A DNA stretch of 61,328 nt, from the NCBI GenBank assembly GCA_902512765.1, contig CABXKF010000002.1:1-61328 (forward strand), given 5' to 3'. Under the pieces are notes generated by a model. That model saw nothing but the letters and a program-made list of their open reading frames with translations. It was not told the DNA's origin and made no database searches. Below, in pieces: positions 36,945 through 45,109 of the stretch. The first letter of the stretch is position 1. Each line of letters opens with the position of its first letter. This DNA comes from an uncultured Pelagibacteraceae bacterium. GTDB taxonomy: Bacteria > Pseudomonadota > Alphaproteobacteria > Pelagibacterales > Pelagibacteraceae. The position numbers and the translations under genes are program-made.

Positions 36945-38441
36945 ATGAATAAAAATAATTATATTTTAACTAAAACTAAAATAACTAGTGGTATTCAATG
37001 TGAAAAAAAACTTTGGTATGATTTTCATGAACCCAAAAATACTAATGATAACTTCATATTTCATATAGGTAATAGATTTGGAAAAGTGATAAGAGATAAT
37101 TATGGTAAAGGTTTAGACTTATCTAATATTAAAGATACCAAAATTGCTCTTAGAGAAACCAATAAGGCAATATTATCGATGGATACAAACATCATTTATG
37201 AGGCTGCATTTCTATACCTAGATACTTTAATTAGAATAGATGTTTTAATAAGAGAAAAAGATTGCTGGCAATTATTAGAGGCTAAATCATCCACAAAATT
37301 AAAAGATGAACATATTCCTGATATTGCAATCCAATCGTTTATTGTAAAATCATGTGGAATAAATTTAACCAAAATTAAATTAATACATATAAATCCTGAC
37401 TTTATTTACAAAGGTGATGAAAATTATAAAAATTTGATTAAAGAAATTGATGTTACAGAAGCCGTTTGTTTAAGAGAAGAGGGTGTATTAAATCATATCA
37501 ATAACTTTAGGAAATTTGGACAAAAGAATTTTTCTTGCCCTAAAGTAGAAATAGGCGATCATTGCAAAAAACCCCATGATTGTGATTATCAAGATAGGTG
37601 TAAATTTCTCAAGCCCAAATCAGACAAAGTTTCTTATGAAATATTACCAAATAAACCAAAAAAATTAGTAAAATATTGTATTGAAAACAAAATTAAAACT
37701 TTAGAGGATGTTCCTACTGGAAAATTAAGTGATAAACATAGAATTATTCAAACAGCTCATAAAAATAATAAAGAATGGATTAATGGTGAATTAAAAGCTG
37801 AGTTAAATAAATATAATTGGCCTTTTTATTTTATTGATTTTGAAACTATCAACCAAGGTGTTCCAATAATTAATGACACAAAACCATATGATCAATTACC
37901 TTTCCAATGGTCTGTTCATAAGTGGGATGCACCTGATGATGAATTAAAGCTTTCAGATAGTAAATCTTTTTTAGATTTTGATAGCCAAGACATTGAATTA
38001 AAATTTATTGAAAGTTTATTAAGTGAAACTGGAGATAAAGGAACTGTTTTCGCACATAATGCAGCTACTGAAATTAATGTTTTAAAAAGATTAAAAAAAA
38101 AAGAAATATGTAAACATTTAACTTCTAAAATTGATGCTTTAATTTCAAGAATTGAGGATACCCTCTCAATGGTTAAGAAAAATTTTTATCATCCAATAAT
38201 GAGTGGATCATACAAAATTAAAAAGATAATAAAATGTATTCCAACTAGTTTTAGCTACGAAGAAGAGGGGAGTGTTAAGGATGGAACTGAAGCCCAGTTA
38301 TCATGGTTTATATGCACAGATCCAAACACTAAAAAAAAAGAAAAACCCAAGCAAATAGAATTATTAGAAGAATATTGTGCAAAAGATACGCTAGCTCTTT
38401 ATTATTTAATTAAATATTTAATTGAAAAGACAATTAAATAA
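36945..38441 (+). CDS. Cas4/RecB-like nuclease fused to a DEDDy exonuclease (DUF2779 type)
   Basis: The 498-residue protein shows two nuclease modules. The N-terminal part has His40, Glu86, Asp99 and Glu112-Ala-Lys114 (LLEAKSS), the RecB/Cas4 PD-(D/E)XK pattern, framed by Cys19 and Cys207, Cys213, Cys219 in the spacing used for a 4Fe-4S cluster. The C-terminal part has FIDFE (Asp298, Glu300), a VFAHNAATE segment and YCAKD (Tyr477, Asp481), the DEDDy exonuclease pattern. The arrangement corresponds to DUF2779-containing proteins of unknown function. It follows a 90-residue gene by one base. A role in DNA degradation or defence is inferred from domains and from its accessory location. Confidence 0.75.
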   Translation: MNKNNYILTKTKITSGIQCEKKLWYDFHEPKNTNDNFIFHIGNRFGKVIRDNYGKGLDLSNIKDTKIALRETNKAILSMDTNIIYEAAFLYLDTLIRIDVLIREKDCWQLLEAKSSTKLKDEHIPDIAIQSFIVKSCGINLTKIKLIHINPDFIYKGDENYKNLIKEIDVTEAVCLREEGVLNHINNFRKFGQKNFSCPKVEIGDHCKKPHDCDYQDRCKFLKPKSDKVSYEILPNKPKKLVKYCIENKIKTLEDVPTGKLSDKHRIIQTAHKNNKEWINGELKAELNKYNWPFYFIDFETINQGVPIINDTKPYDQLPFQWSVHKWDAPDDELKLSDSKSFLDFDSQDIELKFIESLLSETGDKGTVFAHNAATEINVLKRLKKKEICKHLTSKIDALISRIEDTLSMVKKNFYHPIMSGSYKIKKIIKCIPTSFSYEEEGSVKDGTEAQLSWFICTDPNTKKKEKPKQIELLEEYCAKDTLALYYLIKYLIEKTIK

Positions 38442-38468
38442 AAAAACTTAATTTTATATTAAGCTAAA

Positions 38469-38633
38469 CTATTTTTTTCCACTTTGTGCCAATAACCCAC
38501 CAACCACTATTAGTGCTATTGGAGAGAAGCTTGATGCAGAACCTAAAAAACCAGTCAAATTTATATTTGCAAAGTTTCCTAGCACAAAATCAAGTCCCCC
38601 TAAGGCTATTAATATATATCCAATGTAATGCAT
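38469..38633 (-). CDS. 54-residue membrane protein
   Basis: This short frame opens with MHYIGYILIALGG and ends in LLAQSGKK before TAG. It has two hydrophobic segments (residues 3-20 and about 36-49) linked by a glycine- and serine-rich turn, with a positive C-terminal tail: a compact two-helix membrane protein. The regular hydrophobic pattern and sensible codons make it more than chance, although the Shine-Dalgarno (AAGA) is weak. It explains most of the 316-base gap between the nuclease gene and the DUF2167 gene; the rest is A+T-rich with a TATAAT at 38736-38741. Function is unknown. Confidence 0.6.
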   Translation of the reverse strand: MHYIGYILIALGGLDFVLGNFANINLTGFLGSASSFSPIALIVVGGLLAQSGKK

Positions 38634-38757
38634 AATGTCTTAATTTATCAAAAAATTGATCTCTCAACAATGAAATATTTTTCAACATTTAGTTGTAAAA
38701 AAGATTCTTATTGGTTTTAATAATTAAATTTTTCTTATAATATTTTTCATAATTTTT

Positions 38758-39684
38758 ATGAAAATACAGAAATATTTATTCTTATTTTTTATAGCCTTTT
38801 TTTTAAATCCATCATTAACCTATGCTGTTGATGAAAAGAAAATAGAAAACTCTGATGAGAGATATGAATTAAATACAACTCTTGATTGGAAAAATTTAGA
38901 TAACCCAAAAGAACATACTTTAAAAATTCCAAATGCTAATTTATCAATTGATATTTTAAAATCAGAATTCTACCTTGATAATTGGAAAGACATTAATCAA
39001 CATCGATGGTGGAATTTTGGAGAAGGGGCCACAAGTAATCAGGTAGCTATGATTATTGGCGATGAGCACTCAATTTATTCGTATTGGAATGATGATGGAT
39101 ATATTAAAATTGATGATTGGAAAGATGTAAATCCAGATAACCTTTTAAAAGGAATGATGGAGGAACAAAAAAGTTTTAGAGAATATCTTGAAAAAAATAA
39201 TCTTAATTATGTTACAAATTTAGAGTGGGTTTTTGAGCCAACCCTAGATAAGAAAAATGATGTTGTAAATTATTCTTATAAAGTGACTTGGAGCGATGGA
39301 TCACTCTCACTAGAGTCAAAAAGTTTGAAGTTAGGAAAAAAAGGACACCTAGAGTCAGCATATGTAGTAATGATTGATAGTAACTCAGATTTTAAAGCGT
39401 ACGCAGATGCGTCAGCAGAATTTGCAGAATTTGTTTCGTTTAATGATGATTATAGACATTCAGACTATAAAGCTGGAGATAAAGTAGCAGCTATGGGCAT
39501 TGGTGGTTTGGTTGCAGGATCTCTTGGAGTGAAAGCTTTAGCTAAAGCTGGGATACTTGCAAAATTTATGCCTTTTTTACTTAAATTTGGATGGATACTT
39601 TTAGCCCCACTATTTTTCATTGGAAAATTGTTTGGTGGAACTAAATCTGAACCAAAAAGTTCTAATAGAAAAAAATCAAAATAA
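38758..39684 (+). CDS. DUF2167-like membrane protein
   Basis: The 308-residue protein has a signal-peptide-like start (to about residue 24), a long exported domain with WKDINQHRWW and YWNDDGYIKIDDW, then the characteristic YKAGDKVAAMGIGGLVAG segment, a hydrophobic helix near 270-290 and a basic tail. This order fits the DUF2167 family of membrane proteins of unknown function. A TATAAT lies 16 bases before the ATG. The PrsW-like protease gene follows after 12 bases and probably shares the transcript. Confidence 0.75.
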   Translation: MKIQKYLFLFFIAFFLNPSLTYAVDEKKIENSDERYELNTTLDWKNLDNPKEHTLKIPNANLSIDILKSEFYLDNWKDINQHRWWNFGEGATSNQVAMIIGDEHSIYSYWNDDGYIKIDDWKDVNPDNLLKGMMEEQKSFREYLEKNNLNYVTNLEWVFEPTLDKKNDVVNYSYKVTWSDGSLSLESKSLKLGKKGHLESAYVVMIDSNSDFKAYADASAEFAEFVSFNDDYRHSDYKAGDKVAAMGIGGLVAGSLGVKALAKAGILAKFMPFLLKFGWILLAPLFFIGKLFGGTKSEPKSSNRKKSK

Positions 39685-39696
39685 AATTAAGTCTTA

Positions 39697-40494
39697 ATGC
39701 TTATTTCAAATTTTTGGCATATTTTTGCTGCTGTATTGCCAGCTCTAGTAATTTTATTTTATGTTTATAAGCAGGACCAGTTTCCAGAGCCAAAAAAAAT
39801 AGTCTTTAAAACTTTTATTTTTGGCTGTTCAATTACAATCTTTTTAAATTTAATTCTTACGGATGTTGATAATTTTGCAGAAAAATTTTTTAGTGGAGAA
39901 ACATTTTATTTCTTTGATAGCTTTATCAGAGCAGCATTTTTGGAAGAAATATCAAAAATGGCAATCATAATATTTTTTTGTACTAGAAAAGATGAATTCG
40001 ATGAACCAATGGATGGATTAGTTTATGGAGTAGCTGCATCATTAGGTTTTGCTGCTTATGAAAATATTGATTATGTTTTATATGTTTTAAAAGAACCTTC
40101 ATTTGAAGTTGCTACTATTAGAGCATATACCGCTGTACCATTGCATGCAATATGTGGAATAATGATGGGTTTTTTAATTACACAAAGTATTTTTGAAAAA
40201 GAAAATAATTATCTTAATCTTGTTTTAGCTTTATTTATTCCAGTGGGTATTCATGGACTTTATAATTACAGTTTATCAAGTTCTGTAATAAGTAGTTATT
40301 TCTCATATATTATTATACTGGTATTCATAATTAGAGCTTTTATTTTGTTTAAAACTCTTAAAAGAAAACAATCAAAATCAATAATTTTTAATAAGAAATA
40401 TTATACTATATCAATTAATAATTTTGTTAATGCCGCCACCACTGTTTTGATTGTTTTCTTAGGATTGAATTATTTAATTAATGTTATTCTATAG
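39697..40494 (+). CDS. PrsW-family intramembrane metalloprotease
   Basis: The 265-residue protein has seven or so membrane helices and the PrsW motifs: a FPEP start segment, EEISK (EExxK) near residue 83, DGLVYGVAASLGFAAYENI near 106, and PLHAICGIMMG and IHGLYNY histidines near 148 and 189. PrsW members are glutamic/metal-type membrane proteases that in Bacillus cleave an anti-sigma factor. The substrate here is unknown; the co-transcribed DUF2167 protein is a candidate partner. Its 3' end overlaps the convergent gene by six bases. Confidence 0.82.
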   Translation: MLISNFWHIFAAVLPALVILFYVYKQDQFPEPKKIVFKTFIFGCSITIFLNLILTDVDNFAEKFFSGETFYFFDSFIRAAFLEEISKMAIIIFFCTRKDEFDEPMDGLVYGVAASLGFAAYENIDYVLYVLKEPSFEVATIRAYTAVPLHAICGIMMGFLITQSIFEKENNYLNLVLALFIPVGIHGLYNYSLSSSVISSYFSYIIILVFIIRAFILFKTLKRKQSKSIIFNKKYYTISINNFVNAATTVLIVFLGLNYLINVIL

Positions 40495-41328
40495 TGATCT
40501 TCTACATCTAAACTGAGTTTTTTTTAATTTAACAGTAATATCATTTAAGAATTGATCTGGGTTTTTGCCTTTGTTTTCATTAATAACAAACTCAGCATTT
40601 TTTGAAATTACAAAATATTTTTTTGGGTATGCTGGTAATGTTAATGGTTTATTTGAAAAGAAAAGATAATTTTCAGAGTCATTTAATACAAGCATTTCTT
40701 GTCTATCCATTTTATTTATATTTAAACTATTATTTTTATTTATGAAATTACCACTTAATAAGAGATAATTTTTCGTATCCTGGTTAAATAAAGCTGTAAA
40801 ATAAAAATCTTCTTTAGGTGTTTTACATCTAACAAGAATTCTATCTTTGTTTTTAATATCTGGATTATTAAAAAAAACAGAATTTTTAAAAACTTTTCCC
40901 TCCCAAGGTCTTTCTAAAAATGGGATTATAGCTGCTGTTTCAGCAATATTTTTCCCAGAGTCTATGCTTTGAACGATATCAAGAACTGTGTCTACATCTT
41001 TAAATTTTTTTACATCATGGGCTTCTAACAAATCTTCGTTACTAAGTTTTTCTATTTCAGAAACTGTTTCATCGTTATATTTAATGTTACTTGCGCTATC
41101 TACCTCTGAAGATGTTCTAAGAGTGTCATCAATTTTATCAGTTCTTTTTAGTTTTCCATCTTTTAAATCTTCAAATTTTTTACTTAGATCAGGTATTTCA
41201 TCAGATCCTTTTTTAAATACTTTTCCTGCACCTTTAAAAAACTTCATAATACCTCCAACAGGAACAGCATTTGCATTAAATGTAATTGATAGAAAATATA
41301 CTATTAAAAAAAAATATTTTAATATCAT
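40489..41328 (-). CDS. Secreted protein of unknown function
   Basis: I do not recognise this 279-residue protein. It begins with a signal peptide (MILKYFFLIVYFLSITFNANA, cleavage near residue 21), then a lysine- and aspartate-rich region and a C-terminal beta-rich half with YFTALFNQDTKNYLLLSG and FISKNAEFVI-like strands and a late CRRSL end. It overlaps the convergent PrsW gene by six bases. The tRNA-Thr 5' half lies about 140 bases upstream of its start on the same strand, so read-through from rlmB could transcribe it. Confidence 0.55.
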   Translation of the reverse strand: MILKYFFLIVYFLSITFNANAVPVGGIMKFFKGAGKVFKKGSDEIPDLSKKFEDLKDGKLKRTDKIDDTLRTSSEVDSASNIKYNDETVSEIEKLSNEDLLEAHDVKKFKDVDTVLDIVQSIDSGKNIAETAAIIPFLERPWEGKVFKNSVFFNNPDIKNKDRILVRCKTPKEDFYFTALFNQDTKNYLLLSGNFINKNNSLNINKMDRQEMLVLNDSENYLFFSNKPLTLPAYPKKYFVISKNAEFVINENKGKNPDQFLNDITVKLKKTQFRCRRSL

Positions 41329-41470
41329 AAAATTATGAACTAATTACCAATAGGTTATCATTGAGTTTATATTATATGTACAAATATAAATAAATATTAT
41401 CTAAAATATTATATTTTAATTATACTTTACTTAAAAAATCGAAGTATGGTTTGTTTATTTAAGGATTTTA

Positions 41471-41515
41471 ATTGATTACAAATCAATTGCTCTACCAGCT
41501 GAGCTACAAGGGCAT
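41471..41515 (-). pseudogene. Stranded 5' half of tRNA-Thr
   Basis: These 45 bases are identical to the 5' half of the intact tRNA-Thr at 32788-32863: two flanking bases, the acceptor 5' strand GCCCTTG, D arm and whole anticodon stem-loop. Identity ends exactly after the anticodon stem; no variable, T or 3' acceptor arm follows. It lies 31 bases downstream of rlmB on the same strand, which is where the native tRNA-Thr would have been. It cannot make a functional tRNA. Confidence 0.92.
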
Positions 41516-41546
41516 AGGCCATAACTATTAACTATTTATTAATTAA

Positions 41547-42290
41547 TCAACTCTTTTTTTTTAAAAAACTCAGATGGTGAAAAACTATTGCTGCACTATT
41601 TGATATATTGAGACTTTCAATCTCTTTATTCATATCAATTTTAACAAAAAAATCTGCATATTTACCTGTGTGCTCTCGCATACCAAAACCCTCTGATCCA
41701 AAAAGAAGAACATTTTTTCCTTCCCATTTTACTTCTGTAAAATCTTTTTCACCTCTTGCATCAAAACCATAGACCCAAAAGTTTCTTTCTCTTAAATTCT
41801 TAAGAGTTGAGTTGATGTTAGATACTTGAAAAATATTTAAATGCTCCATACAACCACTTGCAGACTTGTACATAAGCTTACTATCTTTTGGAAATTGTCT
41901 TTCTTTAATTATTAAACCATCTATTTTAAATGATGCAGCACTTCTAATTAATGAACCAATATTTCTTGGGTCAGTTACTTCATCTAAACAAACAAAAGTA
42001 CAATCTTTTTTTTCTTTAATGTATTCTTTTAAATCAGGTTGATCTAAATGTTCAATTTCCGCAACATAGCCACCATGCATTAATTGTTCCTTAGATGTAT
42101 ATTTGTCTAATTCTTTTTTAGATTTAAAATAAACTTTAACGTCTTCTAAAACATTTTTTTTTGGATTTTTTCTGTGTATATTTTTCTTAGCATCTTCAGT
42201 TAAAAACACTCTTAAAACCTTCCGTTCAGAATTTCTAAGAGCTTCGATAACAGCATGTTGACCAGCTATAAAAAAAGATGATTTATTCAT
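41547..42290 (-). CDS. rlmB: 23S rRNA 2'-O-methyltransferase RlmB-type (TrmH family)
   Basis: This SPOUT methyltransferase of 247 residues has an N-terminal RNA-binding domain (FFIAGQHAVIEALRN) and SpoU motifs: DPRNIGSLIRSA near residue 107, LFGSEGFGMREHT near residue 196, and IDMNKEIESLNISNSAAIVF near residue 216. The N-terminal substrate-binding domain favours RlmB, which methylates G2251 in 23S rRNA, over TrmH. It is divergent from tRNA-Tyr and leads into the truncated tRNA-Thr. Confidence 0.88.
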   Translation of the reverse strand: MNKSSFFIAGQHAVIEALRNSERKVLRVFLTEDAKKNIHRKNPKKNVLEDVKVYFKSKKELDKYTSKEQLMHGGYVAEIEHLDQPDLKEYIKEKKDCTFVCLDEVTDPRNIGSLIRSAASFKIDGLIIKERQFPKDSKLMYKSASGCMEHLNIFQVSNINSTLKNLRERNFWVYGFDARGEKDFTEVKWEGKNVLLFGSEGFGMREHTGKYADFFVKIDMNKEIESLNISNSAAIVFHHLSFLKKKS

Positions 42291-42344
42291 AAATTTTAAT
42301 GAGTTTTACACGTTTTTTTGGATATTTTCTTATTAAATCACGTG

Positions 42345-42372
42345 TTGCATTTGAATAAATAAAATATATAAA
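42345..42372 (+). promoter_or_regulatory. Promoter of the tRNA-Tyr/tRNA-Gly/tuf operon
   Basis: TTGCAT (42345-42350) and TATAAA (42367-42372) are separated by 16 bases, the same geometry as the other promoters found here. tRNA-Tyr starts 46 bases after the -10. No further strong promoter is seen before tuf, so the tRNAs, tuf and secE-nusG genes may share it. Confidence 0.5.
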
Positions 42373-42418
42373 ACGCTTGTTGTTTGAAGCTTTATTGAAC
42401 AGGGGACACTTCCCCAGA

Positions 42419-42504
42419 GGAGGGGTTCCAGAGCGGTCAAATGGGGCGGGCTGTAAACCCGTTGACTTCGGTCTTCGAAAGTTCGAATCTTTCCCCCTCC
42501 ACCA
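42419..42504 (+). tRNA. tRNA-Tyr (anticodon GUA)
   Basis: Class II tRNA, 86 bases with encoded CCA. Acceptor stem GGAGGGG/CCCCTCC, anticodon loop CTGTAAA (GUA), long variable arm GACTTCGGTC, T loop TTCGAAT. First gene of the tRNA-Tyr/tRNA-Gly/tuf/tRNA-Trp unit. A small hairpin (AGTAAC/GTTACT, 42520-42538) lies between it and tRNA-Gly and may aid processing. Confidence 0.97.
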
Positions 42505-42549
42505 CTCAATAAATTTTTAAGTAACGTGGAGTGTTACTCTTGGGGTCGT

Positions 42550-42623
42550 GCGGGTGTAGTTCAATGGTAGAACGCTAGCCTTCCAAGCTGGATGTAAGGG
42601 TTCGATTCCCTTTACCCGCTCCA
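42550..42623 (+). tRNA. tRNA-Gly (anticodon UCC)
   Basis: 74 bases with encoded CCA. Acceptor stem GCGGGTG/TACCCGC with one G-U pair, D arm AGTTCAATGGTAGAAC, anticodon loop CTTCCAA (UCC, reads GGA and GGG), T loop TTCGATT. It lies 45 bases upstream of the tuf ATG, in the usual position of this tRNA. Confidence 0.97.
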
Positions 42624-42668
42624 AGAAAAAAAATTATTAATGAAAACAAAAACTGAGGTAAAAAAGTA

Positions 42669-43859
42669 ATGTCAAAAGAAAAATTTGTTAGAAGTAAACC
42701 CCACTGTAACATTGGGACTATTGGTCATGTCGACCATGGTAAAACAACTCTTACTGCAGCTATCACAATTACATTAGCAGAAGCAGGTGGAGCAGCAGCA
42801 GTAGCTTACGATCAAATCGATAAAGCTCCTGAAGAAAAAGAAAGAGGAATTACAATTTCAACAGCGCACGTTGAGTATGAAACTGAAAAAAGACATTACG
42901 CTCACGTTGACTGTCCAGGCCACGCTGACTATGTAAAAAACATGATCACTGGTGCTGCACAAATGGATGGTGCTATCTTAGTAGTTAACGCTGCTGATGG
43001 TCCTATGCCACAAACTAGAGAACATATTCTTTTAGGAAGACAAGTTGGAATTCCAGCAATTGTTGTTTACTTAAATAAAGTAGACCAAGTTGATGACAAA
43101 GATATGATCGAACTTGTAGAAGAAGAAATTAGAGAACTTTTAACTTCATATAAATATCCTGGAGAAACAACTCCAATCGTTAAAGGTTCAGCTTTAGCAG
43201 CAGTAGAAAAAAGAGATGAAGAAATTGGAAAAAATTCAATTTTAGAATTAATGAAAGCTGTTGATGAGCATATTCCACAACCAGCTAGAGATGTTGACAA
43301 ACCTTTCTTGATGCCTGTTGAGGATGTATTTTCAATTTCGGGAAGAGGAACAGTTGCAACTGGTAGAATTGAATCAGGTGTAATTAAAACTGGTGAAGAA
43401 GTTGAAATCGTAGGTATTAAAGAAACTAAAAAATCAGTTTGTACTGGTGTTGAAATGTTTAGAAAACTTTTAGACTCAGGTGAAGCTGGTGATAACGTGG
43501 GAATTTTATTGAGAGGTATTGAAAGAACAGACATCGAAAGAGGTCAAGTTCTTTGTAAGCCTGCTTCAATTACTCCACACACTAAATTTGAAGCTCAAGC
43601 ATATGTACTTAAAAAAGATGAAGGTGGAAGACACACTCCTTTCTTTACTAAATACAGACCGCAGTTTTATTTTAGAACAACAGACGTAACAGGAGAAGTA
43701 GAATTACCAGCAGGTACGGAAATGGTTATGCCAGGTGATGATGCTAAATTTACCGTTAAGTTGATTACACCGATTGCAATGTCAGAACAATTAAACTTTG
43801 CTATTAGAGAAGGTGGAAGAACTGTTGGAGCAGGAGTAGTAACTAAAATTATAGAGTAA
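42669..43859 (+). CDS. tuf: Translation elongation factor Tu
   Basis: EF-Tu, 396 residues, delivers aminoacyl-tRNA to the ribosome. G motifs are canonical: [11 protein letters not shown] (P loop) near residue 19, [13 protein letters not shown] near residue 80, NKVDQ near residue 135 and a SALA-type G5. Domains 2 and 3 are complete and the C-terminus ends [11 protein letters not shown]. It sits between tRNA-Gly and tRNA-Trp. It is the only tuf in the window; none lies between fusA and rpsJ. Confidence 0.99.
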   Translation: MSKEKFVRSKPHCNIGTIGHVDHGKTTLTAAITITLAEAGGAAAVAYDQIDKAPEEKERGITISTAHVEYETEKRHYAHVDCPGHADYVKNMITGAAQMDGAILVVNAADGPMPQTREHILLGRQVGIPAIVVYLNKVDQVDDKDMIELVEEEIRELLTSYKYPGETTPIVKGSALAAVEKRDEEIGKNSILELMKAVDEHIPQPARDVDKPFLMPVEDVFSISGRGTVATGRIESGVIKTGEEVEIVGIKETKKSVCTGVEMFRKLLDSGEAGDNVGILLRGIERTDIERGQVLCKPASITPHTKFEAQAYVLKKDEGGRHTPFFTKYRPQFYFRTTDVTGEVELPAGTEMVMPGDDAKFTVKLITPIAMSEQLNFAIREGGRTVGAGVVTKIIE

Positions 43860-43869
43860 CTCTATAAAT

Positions 43870-43945
43870 AGGAGTGTAGCTCAATTGGTAGAGCGCCGGT
43901 CTCCAAAACCGGAGGCTGAGGGTTCGAGTCCCTCCGCTCCTGCCA
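43870..43945 (+). tRNA. tRNA-Trp (anticodon CCA)
   Basis: 76 bases with encoded CCA. Acceptor stem AGGAGTG/CGCTCCT, D arm AGCTCAATTGGTAGAGC, anticodon loop CTCCAAA (CCA), T loop TTCGAGT, discriminator G. It is 10 bases after the tuf stop and 17 bases before secE; the rpmG gene found here in many bacteria is missing. Confidence 0.97.
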
Positions 43946-43962
43946 ATTAGAGCTAAAAAATT

Positions 43963-44154
43963 ATGAAAAACCCGATTAAATTTATTCAGGAAGTAAAACA
44001 AGAGGCATTCAAAGTTTCATGGCCTACATGGAAAGAGACTTTACAAGGTGCTTTAATGGTGTTTGCGATGGCAGTTGTAATGTCTTTATTTTTCTTACTT
44101 CTGGATCAAGTTTTAAAGTTTTTCTTAGAATTATTACTTAAGGTGAGTATTTAA
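43963..44154 (+). CDS. secE: Preprotein translocase subunit SecE
   Basis: SecE clamps SecY in the inner-membrane translocon. The 63-residue single-helix form has the conserved cytoplasmic amphipathic region FIQEVKQEAFKVSWPTWKET and one membrane helix near residues 33-56. Its stop overlaps the nusG start by one base (TAATG). Confidence 0.95.
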   Translation: MKNPIKFIQEVKQEAFKVSWPTWKETLQGALMVFAMAVVMSLFFLLLDQVLKFFLELLLKVSI

Positions 44155-44684
44155 TGAAAAATTGGTTCATAGTTCAATCACACTCTAACTTTGAGAATAA
44201 AGTTTCTGGTTTAATCAGAGAAGAAGCTGAAAAAGCAAAAATTTCTGAAAAATTTGAGGAAATTATTGTTCCAACTCATGATGTAACAGAGGTTAAAAGA
44301 GGAAAAAGAATTCAAAGAAAGAAGAAATATTTTCCTGGTTATGTGCTTGTAAAGTGTGAGATGGATAATGACATTTATCATATGATTAAGAACTTAAAGA
44401 GAGTAAGCGGTTTTTTAGGATCTAAAGGAATTCCAGTACCAGTTTCCGACAAAGAAATTGAAAAGATTTTAGGTCAAATAAAAGATGGTGTGGCTCAGCC
44501 AAAATCTGGTATAGAGTACAGCATTGGTGAAAAAGTTCAGGTAGTTGACGGTCCTTTTGCATCGTTCAGTGGAATGGTGGAAGATATAGATGAAGAAAAG
44601 TCTAGACTTAAGGTCTCAGTTTCTATATTTGGACGTCCAACACCAGTAGATTTAGAATATAACCAAGTTGAGAAAGTAAGTTAA
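44154..44684 (+). CDS. nusG: Transcription antitermination factor NusG
   Basis: NusG (176 residues) binds RNA polymerase and links it to Rho or the ribosome. The NGN domain begins [14 protein letters not shown] and includes [13 protein letters not shown]; the KOW domain has [21 protein letters not shown] near residue 126. The gene overlaps secE and rplK by one base each. Confidence 0.97.
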   Translation: MKNWFIVQSHSNFENKVSGLIREEAEKAKISEKFEEIIVPTHDVTEVKRGKRIQRKKKYFPGYVLVKCEMDNDIYHMIKNLKRVSGFLGSKGIPVPVSDKEIEKILGQIKDGVAQPKSGIEYSIGEKVQVVDGPFASFSGMVEDIDEEKSRLKVSVSIFGRPTPVDLEYNQVEKVS

Positions 44685-45109
44685 TGGCAAAAGAAATTAG
44701 TGGATTTATAAAGTTACAAATTAAAGGTGGTCAAGCTAACCCAGCTCCTCCTGTAGGACCAGCCTTAGGACAACGTGGTGTTAACATCATGGAATTTTGT
44801 AAAGCTTTTAACGACAAAACTAAATCAATGGCTGGAAAACCTGTTCCAGTAGAAATTACAGTTTACAAAGATAAAAAATTTGATTTTAAAATCAAATCTC
44901 CACCAGCATCGTTCTTTATTAAAGAAGCAGTTAAACGTAAAAGTGGATCAAAAGAACCTGGAAGAAATATTGTTGCATCAATATCAAAAAAACAATTAGA
45001 AGATATTGCTACTCAAAAAATGCAAGATTTAAATGCTCATGATTTAGAAGAGGCAGTAAAAATCATAGCAGGTTCAGCAAGATCAATGGGTATAGAGGTA
45101 AAAGAGTAA
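44684..45109 (+). CDS. rplK: 50S ribosomal protein L11
   Basis: L11 forms the GTPase-associated centre with 23S rRNA. The 141 residues include the N-terminal [20 protein letters not shown] segment with the proline hinge, and the C-terminal rRNA-binding [10 protein letters not shown] segment. It overlaps nusG and rplA by one base each (TAATG in both). Confidence 0.98.
   Translation: MAKEISGFIKLQIKGGQANPAPPVGPALGQRGVNIMEFCKAFNDKTKSMAGKPVPVEITVYKDKKFDFKIKSPPASFFIKEAVKRKSGSKEPGRNIVASISKKQLEDIATQKMQDLNAHDLEEAVKIIAGSARSMGIEVKE

Noticed and set aside
36945..38441. A CRISPR-associated Cas4
   Set aside because: The Cas4-like part is fused to a DEDDy exonuclease and there is no repeat-spacer array or other cas gene in the window.
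40988..41338. Plus-strand reading frame opposite the secreted-protein gene
   Set aside because: The minus-strand frame has a proper signal peptide and stop overlap with PrsW; the plus-strand frame is its serine-rich mirror.
41471..41515. A second functional tRNA-Thr
   Set aside because: Only the acceptor 5' strand, D arm and anticodon arm are present; there is no T arm or 3' acceptor strand.
31718..41515. A tRNA interrupted by a self-splicing intron
   Set aside because: The halves are about 9.7 kb apart, overlap in sequence, are separated by many genes on both strands, and a complete tRNA-Thr exists between them.
43067..43534. Minus-strand reading frame inside tuf
   Set aside because: Shadow of the strongly coding tuf sequence; no start signal or known protein features.
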